NCBI GenBank assembly: GCA_026397915.1
Contig: JAPLTX010000014.1
Location: 62,001-126,000 of the forward strand
From: Verrucomicrobiota bacterium
GTDB taxonomy: Bacteria; Verrucomicrobiota; Verrucomicrobiia; CAIQCK01
DNA: 64,000 nucleotides
Direction of reading: 5' to 3'
Shown here: one piece after another, positions 16,868-25,698 of the stretch
Position numbering within the stretch: the first letter of the stretch is position 1
Layout of the letters: every line of letters starts with the position of its first letter
The notes under the pieces: model-generated
The model's input: the letters and a program-made list of their open reading frames with translations, nothing else
Database searches by the model: none
What the model was told of the DNA's origin: nothing
Translations under genes and position numbers: made by a program

Positions 16868-17604
16868 GGCCGCTTCGTGCAGAGGACAATCAGGCTCCTG
16901 CCGCCCATGAGGACTTTGTAGCTGTTGGCATCGCGCAGGAAGTATTTCTTCTGGCCCTTCTCGCCTTTGACGGCGGTGAAGAGCTTGATCAGAAGATAAA
17001 GCGGGTAGAGCAGGAGCTGCTTCCACTTGACCGCTTCGCACTCGACCGTGTCTATGCTGAGACCGGCGAACATCAGCGACATCTTAAGCAGCGCGAAGGG
17101 TTGCCGGCTGACGTGGCCGTAGCTTTTCGACGGGATGGAGCCATCAGGGTATTCCACCGGTTCCAGCACGCCGTAGAAAACCGTGCGCAGTCTGGATTCC
17201 AAGTTGGAGTAATTCGGGAAGCTGATGATCAGCCGGCCGCCGGGTTTCAGGATGCGCGCGAATTCCCGGAACGTGTGATACGGATTCTCCGTGTGCTCCG
17301 GCCCTTCGATGCAGAAGGCCGCGTCAAAAACGCTGTCCGGAAAAGGGAACCGGCCTTCCAAGTCCGCCTTCACGACCGGGATGTCCGGGTTGCGGAAGTT
17401 CTCGGGAGCGATGTCGCCAGCGGTCACGTCGAACCCCATTTTGCGAAGCCACCGGGAAAGCCTGCCGTGTCCGGCGGGGAAGTCCAGCACCTTGCCCCTC
17501 GCTAGCGGCGCGGCTATTTCAACGACCTTGTAATGGATTTCCTCCAGCGAGTTCGCCGGGATGTCGTTGTCGCTGACGATTTGTTTGAGTTTCGCGTCTT
17601 CCAT
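16852..17604 (-). CDS. Class I SAM-dependent methyltransferase
   Basis: 250 aa from the ATG at 17604 (a 19-codon open extension lacks conserved features). Methyltransf_11/23-like: KVLDFPAGHGRLSRWLRKMG (motif I), VTAGDIAPENF, PDSVFDAAFCIEGPEHTENPYHTFREFARILKPGGRLIISFPN, a classic post-I to motif III run. The C-terminal LLLYPLYLLIKLFTAV is hydrophobic. It is convergent with GT87 and lies 78 bp downstream of the GntR-type regulator on the same strand. Probably acts on a glycan or lipid-linked precursor; acceptor unknown. Confidence 0.83.
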   Translation of the reverse strand: MEDAKLKQIVSDNDIPANSLEEIHYKVVEIAAPLARGKVLDFPAGHGRLSRWLRKMGFDVTAGDIAPENFRNPDIPVVKADLEGRFPFPDSVFDAAFCIEGPEHTENPYHTFREFARILKPGGRLIISFPNYSNLESRLRTVFYGVLEPVEYPDGSIPSKSYGHVSRQPFALLKMSLMFAGLSIDTVECEAVKWKQLLLYPLYLLIKLFTAVKGEKGQKKYFLRDANSYKVLMGGRSLIVLCTKRPQGTA

Positions 17605-17682
17605 AATCTCTGCTGCTTGACTGGCATGGTAAACAACGCGCCCGACCGACCGCAACGGCAAATCCCCGGGGCCGCGCGATTG

Positions 17683-18771
17683 CTACACGGTCTCACCCGG
17701 CAGAAACTTCGGCATCAGGCGGATGGCGTGCGCGGGCAGCGTGCCGGTTTCCGCCAGTTGCCGTGCCGCGAGCGAGACGCGGCGAGCGAATTGGGCCGGG
17801 TTGATGGCGTAGCGCGTGACGGCGGGACTGGTGGATTGCAGAAAGGGATCGTCGTCTCGTGAAATGACGACCACGTCCTGCGGGATGCGTTTGCCGCGTC
17901 GCATCAGATGCATCATCACCGTCAGCACATGCATGGCACGTGCTACGAGGAAAGCGGTCGGAGGATGGGGCAAGCGCATAGCGCCGTCCAAGAGAGAGCA
18001 AAGATGAGCAGTGCTACCGTCGTGTCTCAAGACGATCAAGTGACTCTCAAGCTTGCCCGCCAGTGATTCTCGCAAACCCTGCTCACTCTCCGAGTCTCCA
18101 CCGTAGCCACCCTGTGGCAGCACGAGAGCGATGCGCCGGTGCTCCTTTCGTAACAACACACCTCCCGCATGGCGGCAGGCGGCGCGAAAGTCCGCGTCCA
18201 AGGATGGCAAGGCAACGGAGGGCGCGCACGACCCCACCACAAGACAAGGCAACTGCTGGCTGATAAACCAGCGTTGCATCGGCTCTTTGGAGGTAAAAAG
18301 AAGCCACGCTATTGCCGGGTTGTGATGCACCAGCTTCTCCAAGGCACGGGCAGGTTTCATGGAAAAACAGGTGCGGTTCACATGGAATTCCACCGAACAG
18401 TCCGCTTTCGCCAGCCTGTCCCGCAAGGTGTCCATCATCAATGCCATTGGCGGGGGCAACGCCAGAAATGAGCGAGGCGAAAGCACTGCTATCACTCTCT
18501 TTTGAGGGCTGGCACCATGCGCGGCCTGCTTCGCTTTGATGCGGCGGCGTTGGCGCTGCGCGACATCCAGCCAGCCCCTGCGCTCCAGTTCTTGTAGCGC
18601 GGCACGCAGCGTGTTGCGGCCCACTTGGAGGTGCGCACACAACTCCCGCTCGCCGGGCAGGTGCGTCCGCCAGTGTCCGGTGCGGATGCCTTCGCACAAG
18701 CTTTGCATCGTCTGTGCGACAAGCGAGAGGCGTTGTGGCAGAATGGGCGGTCGCGGTGGTTTCGTTTTCAT
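17683..18771 (-). CDS. GntR-family transcriptional regulator with LacI-type sensor domain
   Basis: 362 aa. I start at the ATG at 18771, preceded by AGGACCAG; the frame runs upstream but is antisense to the RraA gene. The N-terminal winged helix is GntR-like: LCEGIRTGHWRTHLPGERELCAHLQVGRNTLRAALQELERRGWL (about residues 24-68). The remainder resembles a periplasmic-binding-protein type sugar sensor (VIAVLSPRSF, HRRIALVLPQGGYGGDSESEQGLRESL, DVVVISRDDDPFLQSTSPAVTRYAINP). This architecture is usual for sugar-responsive regulators. It is divergent from the catabolic genes starting at 18838, so it probably controls them. The 66-bp gap holds a weak inverted repeat, GCTTG (18801-18805) and CAAGC (18820-18824). 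Confidence 0.85.
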   Translation of the reverse strand: MKTKPPRPPILPQRLSLVAQTMQSLCEGIRTGHWRTHLPGERELCAHLQVGRNTLRAALQELERRGWLDVAQRQRRRIKAKQAAHGASPQKRVIAVLSPRSFLALPPPMALMMDTLRDRLAKADCSVEFHVNRTCFSMKPARALEKLVHHNPAIAWLLFTSKEPMQRWFISQQLPCLVVGSCAPSVALPSLDADFRAACRHAGGVLLRKEHRRIALVLPQGGYGGDSESEQGLRESLAGKLESHLIVLRHDGSTAHLCSLLDGAMRLPHPPTAFLVARAMHVLTVMMHLMRRGKRIPQDVVVISRDDDPFLQSTSPAVTRYAINPAQFARRVSLAARQLAETGTLPAHAIRLMPKFLPGETV

Positions 18772-18837
18772 CTGGTCCTGTAATAGAACCAAGAGGCTAC
18801 GCTTGTCCGCCGCGACCCGCAAGCTGACGATGGCCAC

Positions 18838-19614
18838 ATGTCTTACGGCGCCAGATCTGAAAACATGCGCTGTCTCTCGCACAGCGATCTCCTCCAGCTC
18901 AAGCGTTGGAACACACCCACCATCTACAACGGCTGGGAGCAGATCACGAAAAAGAATCCAGGCGCTGAGGCTTTCAACATCGAGGAGACGCGCGATTTCA
19001 TGCCGCAGCTGGGGCCAATGGTTGGCTACGCTGTCACCGTCGTCATTGAGCCAAGCAATCCAAAGCATCGAAAGGCAAACCCGGACGCCGGAGCAGAATA
19101 TCGCCGCTACGTCGCGGGCGTGCCGGGACCGAAGATTGTCGTCGTGCAGGACCTCGACAAGCCGCGCGTCATCGGTTCGTTCTGGGGCGAGGTGAACAGT
19201 AACGTCCACCGCGCCCTTGGATGCGTGGGCACGATCACCGATGGCGCGATCCGCGACGTGGACGAGATGACCAACGCCGGATTCAAGGCGCTCGCCCGGC
19301 GGCTCTGCGTGGGTCACGCGCATGTGCATCCCGTCCGCTGGAATTGCGAAGTCGAGGTTTTTGGCCGCAAAGTGCGCCCCGGTGATCTTATCCACGCGGA
19401 CAAACATGGCTTCTTGGTCATCGCACCAGAGGACCAGCCGGACTTGCTCGATGCCGCGCGTTTCATGGACTCCAACGAGTGCACCACCGTCATCCCCGTC
19501 GCTCGTGGTTCGGCGGGTCGCCGCACCGAGGACATTCTCACTGACCTCGACAGATCGATTGTCCAGTTCAGCGCCAACGTGAAAGCCAAGTTCAAACGCG
19601 ACGGTGAGTGGTAA
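18838..19614 (+). CDS. RraA-like protein (4-hydroxy-4-methyl-2-oxoglutarate aldolase/RraA superfamily)
   Basis: 258 aa. The RraA fold is shown by GPMVGYAVTV near the N-terminal third and by the signature KPRVIGSFWGEVNSN..ALGCVGTITDGAIRDVDEM, in which G-T-x-x-D-G-x-x-R-D carries the metal and substrate residues of the HMG/CHA aldolase members, followed by VRPGDLIHADKHGFLVIAPE. Catalytic-type residues are present, so an aldolase or decarboxylase acting on an acid sugar breakdown product is plausible, whereas the RNase E inhibitor role is limited to proteobacteria. First gene of the catabolic run, divergent from its likely regulator. ATG at 18865 is an alternative start. Confidence 0.83.
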   Translation: MSYGARSENMRCLSHSDLLQLKRWNTPTIYNGWEQITKKNPGAEAFNIEETRDFMPQLGPMVGYAVTVVIEPSNPKHRKANPDAGAEYRRYVAGVPGPKIVVVQDLDKPRVIGSFWGEVNSNVHRALGCVGTITDGAIRDVDEMTNAGFKALARRLCVGHAHVHPVRWNCEVEVFGRKVRPGDLIHADKHGFLVIAPEDQPDLLDAARFMDSNECTTVIPVARGSAGRRTEDILTDLDRSIVQFSANVKAKFKRDGEW

Positions 19615-19650
19615 CTCCACCGGCGACACAATCAACCAACGCACAACATC

Positions 19651-21264
19651 GTGAAACACACACTGCCAACCGCACATCGCACCACCCTCAAATCCTCGCT
19701 CCTTGGCGCGGCCTTGCTGCTGCTGCTGGCGGGGCTGGGGTTCGCCGCTGAAAAACAACCCGCCAGTGCCGTCACCATTCTTGGCAGCCGTGTCGAGCGC
19801 CGGGCAACACTTCTGGCGATTGATGACTACTCACTGCCGCTGAAAAAGGATCTCTGCTACTACCTCTCGAAGCTTAAGGTGCGGCCTGAGCCTGTGCTCT
19901 CGCCGAGCCGCAACAATCCGCATGCGACGGATACCCTGGCCACGCATTTCTATGGCACGGTGTTGCAAGACGGCGGGAAGTTCCGCATGTGGTATTACGG
20001 CGCGAGGGTCTTCTCCAAGCAGGAGAACCCAAGTGGCAGCTTCCGAATCAAAGAAAGCCCCATCTGCTACGCGGAGAGTCCGGACGGCATTACGTGGACC
20101 AAGCCGAATCTGGGACAGGTGGAATACAACGGAGGCCGCGACAACAATGCCATCGCCCTGCCCGACGCGCAGACCGAGGGCGCGTTTGTAATCAAGGATG
20201 AGCGCGATCCCGACGCCAGCCGCCGCTACAAGATGGTCTATGAAAACCTGCCCGGGCATAAGCGCTGCATGTCGGTGCGCACGGCGACCAGCGCGGATGG
20301 CATTCACTGGACCGCTGGCCCGGATGCGCCCATCAGCGAGGGACTGGAGCCGTGCTCGTTTTACCAGCACAACGGTCTCTACTACATCAATGCTCAGTTT
20401 GCGCCCTTTGGCGTAAGCGAAGGCGGGCACAAGGCAGGACGCCAAGGCTTCGTCTGGGTGTCGCCGGACTTCACCAACTGGATACAAGAGGCCGGTGAAT
20501 CCTTCTTGCTGCCGGAACCGGCAAATTCGAATGACCGGGGATTGGATCGCGCCGGCGAGCAGGTGCATCTGGGCGTGGCTCCGATGGGCATGGGCAACGT
20601 GCTCGTCGGACTTTATGCGCGGTGGCATGCACGGCCTTATGCGGGCGACTGGTTCGGACGCGCGACAACCTCGGCGGACTGGGGCCTGGTTGTTTCGAAC
20701 GACGGCCAGCATTTCCGCGAGACGGTGAAGGGGTATGTGTATCTGCACCGCAGCGAGTCCAAGCCTGTTGTGTCACCAGATATTCGACATGAAGTGGTGC
20801 TGTGTCAGGGCAACGGCATCATTAACGTGGGCAACGAAACACGCATTTACCACGGCCGCTGGGTGAATTCCGAGAAGGTGGAGAATTACCATGCGGACAT
20901 TGGCCTTGCCACCTTGCCGCGCGACCGTTGGGGCGCGCTCGGGTTGTATCCGCGCGCCACGGAAGGTTCCGTCTGGACCGCACCCATGACGCTCGATAAA
21001 ACTGGCTGCAAGGTGACTCTCAACGCCGATGGTGTGCGAGGCATGAGCGTGGAGATCGCCGACGAGAGATTCGGCCTGCTGTCGGAATATTCAGGCGATA
21101 ACGCGGGTGTAGCCACCGGAAAGGACGGCCTCGACTGCGCGGTGAAATGGCCCAAAGCCAGTCTTGATGCGCTGGTGGGCAAGACCGTTCGACTGCGCAT
21201 TCATCTAAAGAAAAGTAAACATGCCGAGCCACAATTCTTCGCTGCTTATGTGACCTGCGAGTAA
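19651..21264 (+). CDS. Exported five-bladed propeller protein, glycoside-hydrolase-like
   Basis: 537 aa, GTG start at 19651. Residues 1-33 are a signal peptide (LLGAALLLLLAGLGFAAEK). The body has repeated strands of the GH32/43/68-type five-bladed propeller: FYGTVLQDGGKFRMWYYGA, ICYAESPDGITWTKPNLG, RRYKMVYENLPG, CMSVRTATSADGIHWT. Such repeats (S-x-D-G-x-x-W) are common in large planctomycete/verrucomicrobial families annotated as glycosyl hydrolases. The last ~100 residues form a sandwich domain ending VRLRIHLKKSKHAEPQFFA that is also seen in the next two genes. I do not identify catalytic carboxylates with confidence, so activity is unproven. Confidence 0.75.
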   Translation: MKHTLPTAHRTTLKSSLLGAALLLLLAGLGFAAEKQPASAVTILGSRVERRATLLAIDDYSLPLKKDLCYYLSKLKVRPEPVLSPSRNNPHATDTLATHFYGTVLQDGGKFRMWYYGARVFSKQENPSGSFRIKESPICYAESPDGITWTKPNLGQVEYNGGRDNNAIALPDAQTEGAFVIKDERDPDASRRYKMVYENLPGHKRCMSVRTATSADGIHWTAGPDAPISEGLEPCSFYQHNGLYYINAQFAPFGVSEGGHKAGRQGFVWVSPDFTNWIQEAGESFLLPEPANSNDRGLDRAGEQVHLGVAPMGMGNVLVGLYARWHARPYAGDWFGRATTSADWGLVVSNDGQHFRETVKGYVYLHRSESKPVVSPDIRHEVVLCQGNGIINVGNETRIYHGRWVNSEKVENYHADIGLATLPRDRWGALGLYPRATEGSVWTAPMTLDKTGCKVTLNADGVRGMSVEIADERFGLLSEYSGDNAGVATGKDGLDCAVKWPKASLDALVGKTVRLRIHLKKSKHAEPQFFAAYVTCE

Positions 21265-21342
21265 CTGTCAACCAGCGATGACGCAGCCATAAACTTCCGC
21301 TACTATCTCCATCATATTGTCGCAACACACACCGCCTCCATT

Positions 21343-22848
21343 ATGAACAACAAGAACATCCTCAGATCATCGCTGGCAATCGCTGCCAGTTTGCTCATGG
21401 TCGCAGCCGACAGCATCCGTGGAGCCGATTCGCCGCTGAACATCGGCTCACGCCGTGAGTTGTTTGTGGATAACTTTTTGATTGAGAAGCTCAGCGGCGC
21501 ACAACTGCATCTGCACACGCCGCGCGACGAGGGGATCGCCTTGAAGTTTGATCAACCGTGGGAGGGGCCATTCAGCGGTTATGCGACCATCGTGCGCGAT
21601 GGCGGCCGGCTTCTTGCCTTCTATCGCGGCAAGGCAGTTTCGGACCGTGACGGGAGCACGAACGAAGTTACCTGTTGCGCCGTCTCCACCAACGGCGTGC
21701 GATGGACGCGGCCGGACGTGGGGATTTTCGGAGTCCGGGGAACGAAGAAGAACAACGTCGTCCTCGCGGACGCTTCACCGGTCACGCACAACTTCTGCCC
21801 GTTCCTCGACGCGCGGCCGGGTGTTGCGCCGGACGAACGGTTCAAGGCGCTTGGCGGCACGATGGAGGGCGGCGGACTGATCGCGTGGAAATCGCCGGAC
21901 GGCTTGCGATGGCAACGGATGGCGTCTGAGCCGGTGATCACCAAGGCGATGGTGCCTTTCAAATACATGTTCGATTCGCAAAACGTGCCGTTCTGGTCGC
22001 CGGCGGAGCGCAAATACCTCTGCTACTTCCGCGTGTTCGAGAAAAGCATCCGCCGCATCGTCCGCAGCGAGAGCGACGACTTCCTGCACTGGTCGCCGCC
22101 CGTGCTGATGGAGTATCGCCATCCGTCAGGGCCGGCTCCGATCGAGCATCTCTACACCAACCAGACCCATCCCTACTTCCGCGCGCCGCACCTCTACGTG
22201 GCCGTCGCGGCGAGGTTCATGCCGGGCCGGCGCGTGCTCACCGACGAGCAGGCCAAGGCGATCAAGGTGAACCCGGGTTACTTCAAGGACACCTCCGACG
22301 CGATCTTCATGACAACCCGCCCCTGCGAAGGCCCCGGCCATGTTGCCTTCTACGACCGGACATTTCTGGAAGGCTTCATTCGTGGCGGCATCGGCCCGCA
22401 GAACTGGGTGTCGCGCACCGGCTATCCAGCGCTGAACGTGGTGCAAACCGGGCCGGCCGAGATGTCGGTGTATGTAAACCAGAACTACGCCCAGCCGACG
22501 GCGCACCTGCGGCGCTACTCGCTGCGGCTCGATGGCTTCGCGTCGTTGTGGGCTGGCTATCACGGCGGCGAGATGGTGACCAAACCGCTGGTCTTCGCGG
22601 GCCGCGAGCTATCCCTGAACTTCGCGACCTCCGCCGCCGGCGGCGTGAAGGTTGAGTTGCAGGACGCGGGCGGCCAACCGTTGCCCGGTTTCTCACTCGC
22701 GGACTGCCAGGAGCAAATCGGCAACGAACTCGACCGCGTAGTGAACTGGAAGGGCCGCAGCGACCTCAGCGCGCTCGCCGGAAAACCGCTGCGCCTGCGT
22801 TTCGTGATGAAGGACGCGGATGTCTTCGCGCTCCGCTTCGCCCCCTGA
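21343..22848 (+). CDS. Exported propeller protein, paralogue 1 (glycoside-hydrolase-like)
   Basis: 501 aa with signal peptide MNNKNILRSSLAIAASLLMVAADSIRGA. After it comes the shared opening LNIGSRRELFVDNFLIEKLSG, then propeller repeats (GYATIVRDGGRLLAFYRG, CCAVSTNGVRWTRPDVG, IAWKSPDGLRWQRM, SESDDFLHWSPP) and a C-terminal beta-sandwich (GVKVELQDAGGQPLPGF.. RLRFVMKDADVFALRF). It is a tandem paralogue of the next gene: same signal-peptide pattern, same opening and nearly the same last 60 residues. Likely acts outside the cytoplasm on a glycan; no catalytic residues assigned. Confidence 0.75.
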   Translation: MNNKNILRSSLAIAASLLMVAADSIRGADSPLNIGSRRELFVDNFLIEKLSGAQLHLHTPRDEGIALKFDQPWEGPFSGYATIVRDGGRLLAFYRGKAVSDRDGSTNEVTCCAVSTNGVRWTRPDVGIFGVRGTKKNNVVLADASPVTHNFCPFLDARPGVAPDERFKALGGTMEGGGLIAWKSPDGLRWQRMASEPVITKAMVPFKYMFDSQNVPFWSPAERKYLCYFRVFEKSIRRIVRSESDDFLHWSPPVLMEYRHPSGPAPIEHLYTNQTHPYFRAPHLYVAVAARFMPGRRVLTDEQAKAIKVNPGYFKDTSDAIFMTTRPCEGPGHVAFYDRTFLEGFIRGGIGPQNWVSRTGYPALNVVQTGPAEMSVYVNQNYAQPTAHLRRYSLRLDGFASLWAGYHGGEMVTKPLVFAGRELSLNFATSAAGGVKVELQDAGGQPLPGFSLADCQEQIGNELDRVVNWKGRSDLSALAGKPLRLRFVMKDADVFALRFAP

Positions 22849-22888
22849 TCTTCACCTCGTCTCTCACCCTTCCAGAATACCAAACACC

Positions 22889-24340
22889 ATGACCAACAAA
22901 AACATCCTCCAATCATGGCTGGCGCTCGCTGCCGGTTTGGTTGCATTCACCGCCAACCAAGCATGCGCAGCCGATACGCCACTCGACATTGGCTCGCGCT
23001 GGGAGTTGTTCGTGGACGACTGGCTCGTCGCCGCGCGCCGCGACGTGTCGCTCAAGCTCCAGGAGCCGCAGCGTCGCGAGGTCGTGCTCGCCACCGACGC
23101 GCCGTGGGAGGGCATCACCAGCGCTTACTTCCGCGTCGTGCAGGACGGCCCGCTCATCCGCCTCTACTATCGCGGCTCGGTCGGCGGCGCGGACAGTTCC
23201 GAAGACCAGGTCACCTGCGTCGTCGAGAGCCGGGACGGCATCCATTTTACCCGTCCGAAACTCGGCCTCATCGAAATCCAGGGATCCAAAGAGAACAACG
23301 TCATCTGGAAAGGGATCGAGTCGCACAACTTCACGCCCTTTCTTGACACCAACCCGGCTGCCAAGCCGGATGCACGCTACAAGGCGCTCGGCGGTGTGAA
23401 GCAGCCTGGCAAGAACTGGATTACGGGCGACACGCCCGGCGGACTGTATGCCTTCGCGTCGGCGGACGGCTTGCACTGGCGCAAACTCCAGCGCGAGCCG
23501 GTGCTGACCAAGGGCGCGTTCGATTCACAGAACCTGGCGTTCTGGGATTCCGTGCGCGGCCAATACCGCTGCTACAACCGCGCCTATGCCGGCAACGTCC
23601 GCACGATCCAGAGCAGCACTTCCACGGACTTTTTGCACTGGAGCGACGGCACGCCGAATCGCTACGCCAAGGACGCGCCGCTTGAACATTTCTACACGAG
23701 CGCCACGCTGCCGTGCCCGGACGCGGAGCATCTGCTGCTCTCGTTTCCGAAACGGTTCATGCCGCAGCGGAAGAAGATCGCCGCGCACAAGAACCCAGGC
23801 GTGTCGGACGCCGCCTTCATGTCGAGCCGCGATGGCGTGAACTGGGATCGGACGTTCCTCGAAGCATGGGTCCGCCCCGGTCGCGACGAAAAGAACTGGA
23901 CCGACCGCAACAACATGCCGGCGTGCGGGATCGCCCAAACCGCGCCCGGCGAATGGTCGCTCTACATCAGCGAGCATTACCAGTGGCCCGACAACCGGAT
24001 CCGCCGGCTAGTGCTGCCGCGCCACCGCATCGCCTCGGCGCACGCCGGGGCGCGCGGAGGCGAGTTCACCACGCGCCCGATGATTTTTTCCGGCGGCCAT
24101 CTCGTGCTGAATTACGCCACATCCGCCGCAGGCTCCGTGCAAGTCGAGATCCAAGATGCTAGCGGTCAGCCGCTCCCCGGCTTCGCGCTCGCCGACATGC
24201 CGCTGCTCTACGGTGATGAACTCGACGCCACAGTCGCATGGAAGTCCGGCACCGATGTCAGCGCCCTGGCCGGCAAGCCCGTGCGTCTGCGCTTTGTGAT
24301 GAAGGACGCGGACGTCTATGCGCTTCAATTCACCCCGTAA
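22889..24340 (+). CDS. Exported propeller protein, paralogue 2 (glycoside-hydrolase-like)
   Basis: 483 aa from the ATG at 22889, where the signal peptide MTNKNILQSWLALAAG..ACAA begins; an open extension of 23 codons overlaps the previous gene and was rejected. Architecture as in paralogue 1: LDIGSRWELFVDDWLV, propeller repeats (VVESRDGIHFTRPKLG, FASADGLHWRKLQ, SSTSTDFLHWSDG, MSSRDGVNWDRTF) and a C-terminal sandwich ending RFVMKDADVYALQF. The repeat SRDGVNWDRTFLEAWVRPG parallels FYDRTFLEGFIRGG in paralogue 1. Only 40 bp separate the two genes, so the pair likely arose by tandem duplication and then diverged. Confidence 0.75.
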   Translation: MTNKNILQSWLALAAGLVAFTANQACAADTPLDIGSRWELFVDDWLVAARRDVSLKLQEPQRREVVLATDAPWEGITSAYFRVVQDGPLIRLYYRGSVGGADSSEDQVTCVVESRDGIHFTRPKLGLIEIQGSKENNVIWKGIESHNFTPFLDTNPAAKPDARYKALGGVKQPGKNWITGDTPGGLYAFASADGLHWRKLQREPVLTKGAFDSQNLAFWDSVRGQYRCYNRAYAGNVRTIQSSTSTDFLHWSDGTPNRYAKDAPLEHFYTSATLPCPDAEHLLLSFPKRFMPQRKKIAAHKNPGVSDAAFMSSRDGVNWDRTFLEAWVRPGRDEKNWTDRNNMPACGIAQTAPGEWSLYISEHYQWPDNRIRRLVLPRHRIASAHAGARGGEFTTRPMIFSGGHLVLNYATSAAGSVQVEIQDASGQPLPGFALADMPLLYGDELDATVAWKSGTDVSALAGKPVRLRFVMKDADVYALQFTP

Positions 24341-24364
24341 TCGAATCTCAAACCCAACAACATC

Positions 24365-25567
24365 ATGAAAACACATCCTGCCACCCCCATTTCCCGTCGT
24401 TGCTTTCTCCAAACAGCAGGCAGTCTCTCCGTCGCCGCACTTGCTGGCTTGCCACGCCGCGTGTCAGCGGCTCCGGCGGCGAAGATCATCGCGACCAAGA
24501 TCATCAGTCAGCAGCCGGAGTATTACCACGGCTGGCCGACCGTCGCGCGGCGGGCCAACGGCGAACTCTGGGTCACGTATTCCGGCGGACGCGAGCATCA
24601 CGTCTGTCCTTTCGGCCAAATCCACGCGATGACCTCGCGCAACGACGGCGCGACATGGAGTTGGCCGCGCGTGTTGCTTGATACCGCGACCGACGACCGG
24701 GACACTGGCGTCATCGAGACCGCCAAAGGCACGTTACTCGTCACCACGTTCACGTCCCTCGCCTACGAGTCCTATCTGAAGAAGCAGGAGATCTTCGGGG
24801 AACTGACAAGCAAGGGTTGGGGGACGGTGAAGATGTCGCCGGAACAGCTTGCACGCTGGCAGGCCTGTCACAACCGGTTAAACGAAGAGGAACGCAAAGC
24901 CGAGCTTGGTGTGTGGCTCATCCGCTCAACAGACGGCGGCAAAACATGGTCCACGCGGCTGCCAACCATTGTGGGCAGCCCGCACGGTCCCATCCAACTT
25001 CGTGATGGCCGCCTGCTCTACGCCGGCAAAGAGCTGTGGACCGACGACAAGAAGATCGGCGTATGCGAGTCCACCGACGACGGCCGGACGTGGCGCTGGC
25101 TGGCCGGGATTCCCGCGCGCAAGGACGACAACGCGACGAAAGGCTATCACGAACTTCACATCGTCGAAGCCAACGACGGCACGCTTGTCGCGCATATCCG
25201 CAATCACAACAAAGCCAACGCGGGCTGGACCCTACAAGCCGAATCGTCGGACGGCGGCAAGACGTGGAGCGAGCCGCATCCCATCTGTTACGGCCTCCCC
25301 TCGCATCTACTCAAGCTGCGTGACGGGCGACTGCTCATGACCTACGGCCACCGCCGCCCGCCGTTCGGCAACCAGGCACGCTTGAGCACCAATAACGGCA
25401 AGACGTGGAGCGAGACGATGATCATCTCCGGCGACGGCATCGGCGGCGACCTTGGCTATCCGAGCACCGTGGAACTGGCGGACGGCTCGCTGCTGACCGT
25501 CTGGTATGAGAGCATGAAGGAACCGAAGCGCGCGGTGTTACGCCAAGCGCACTGGACACTCTACTAG
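24365..25567 (+). CDS. Tat-exported sialidase-like (BNR/Asp-box) protein
   Basis: 400 aa. The N-terminus has a twin-arginine signal (ISRRCFLQTAGSLSVAAL). A six-bladed sialidase-type propeller follows, with at least four Asp boxes: SRNDGATW, STDGGKTW, STDDGRTW, SSDGGKTW and STNNGKTW. GPIQLRDGRLLYAGK and LLKLRDGRLLMTYGHR are the interleaved blade strands. The nucleophile Tyr/Glu pair and the Arg triad of true sialidases cannot be confirmed by eye. It probably processes a glycan in the periplasm; it need not act on sialic acid. Lies 24 bp after the second propeller paralogue. Confidence 0.78.
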   Translation: MKTHPATPISRRCFLQTAGSLSVAALAGLPRRVSAAPAAKIIATKIISQQPEYYHGWPTVARRANGELWVTYSGGREHHVCPFGQIHAMTSRNDGATWSWPRVLLDTATDDRDTGVIETAKGTLLVTTFTSLAYESYLKKQEIFGELTSKGWGTVKMSPEQLARWQACHNRLNEEERKAELGVWLIRSTDGGKTWSTRLPTIVGSPHGPIQLRDGRLLYAGKELWTDDKKIGVCESTDDGRTWRWLAGIPARKDDNATKGYHELHIVEANDGTLVAHIRNHNKANAGWTLQAESSDGGKTWSEPHPICYGLPSHLLKLRDGRLLMTYGHRRPPFGNQARLSTNNGKTWSETMIISGDGIGGDLGYPSTVELADGSLLTVWYESMKEPKRAVLRQAHWTLY

Positions 25568-25575
25568 CCTGTTTT

Positions 25576-25683
25576 ATGCGCAGCGCCTGCATTACTCTCT
25601 TTGTCGTGTGCCTGACGATGGGTGTGTTCGCACAGTCAGACCCAGATGTGACACTTGCATTCATGCCGAAGCCGAAACAATAA
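25576..25683 (+). CDS. Small ORF with signal peptide, possible gene remnant
   Basis: 35 codons, ATG at 25576 and TAA at 25681. The peptide begins MRSACITLFVVCLTMGVFAQ, a convincing signal sequence with a cleavage site after GVFA, and then has only 15 residues (SDPDVTLAFMPKPKQ). It lies 8 bp after the sialidase-like gene and 15 bp before the URO-D gene. It may be the surviving 5' end of an exported protein gene whose body was deleted, or a genuine small exported peptide. No family recognised. Confidence 0.35.
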   Translation: MRSACITLFVVCLTMGVFAQSDPDVTLAFMPKPKQ

Positions 25684-25698
25684 ACTCATGACGACTTT

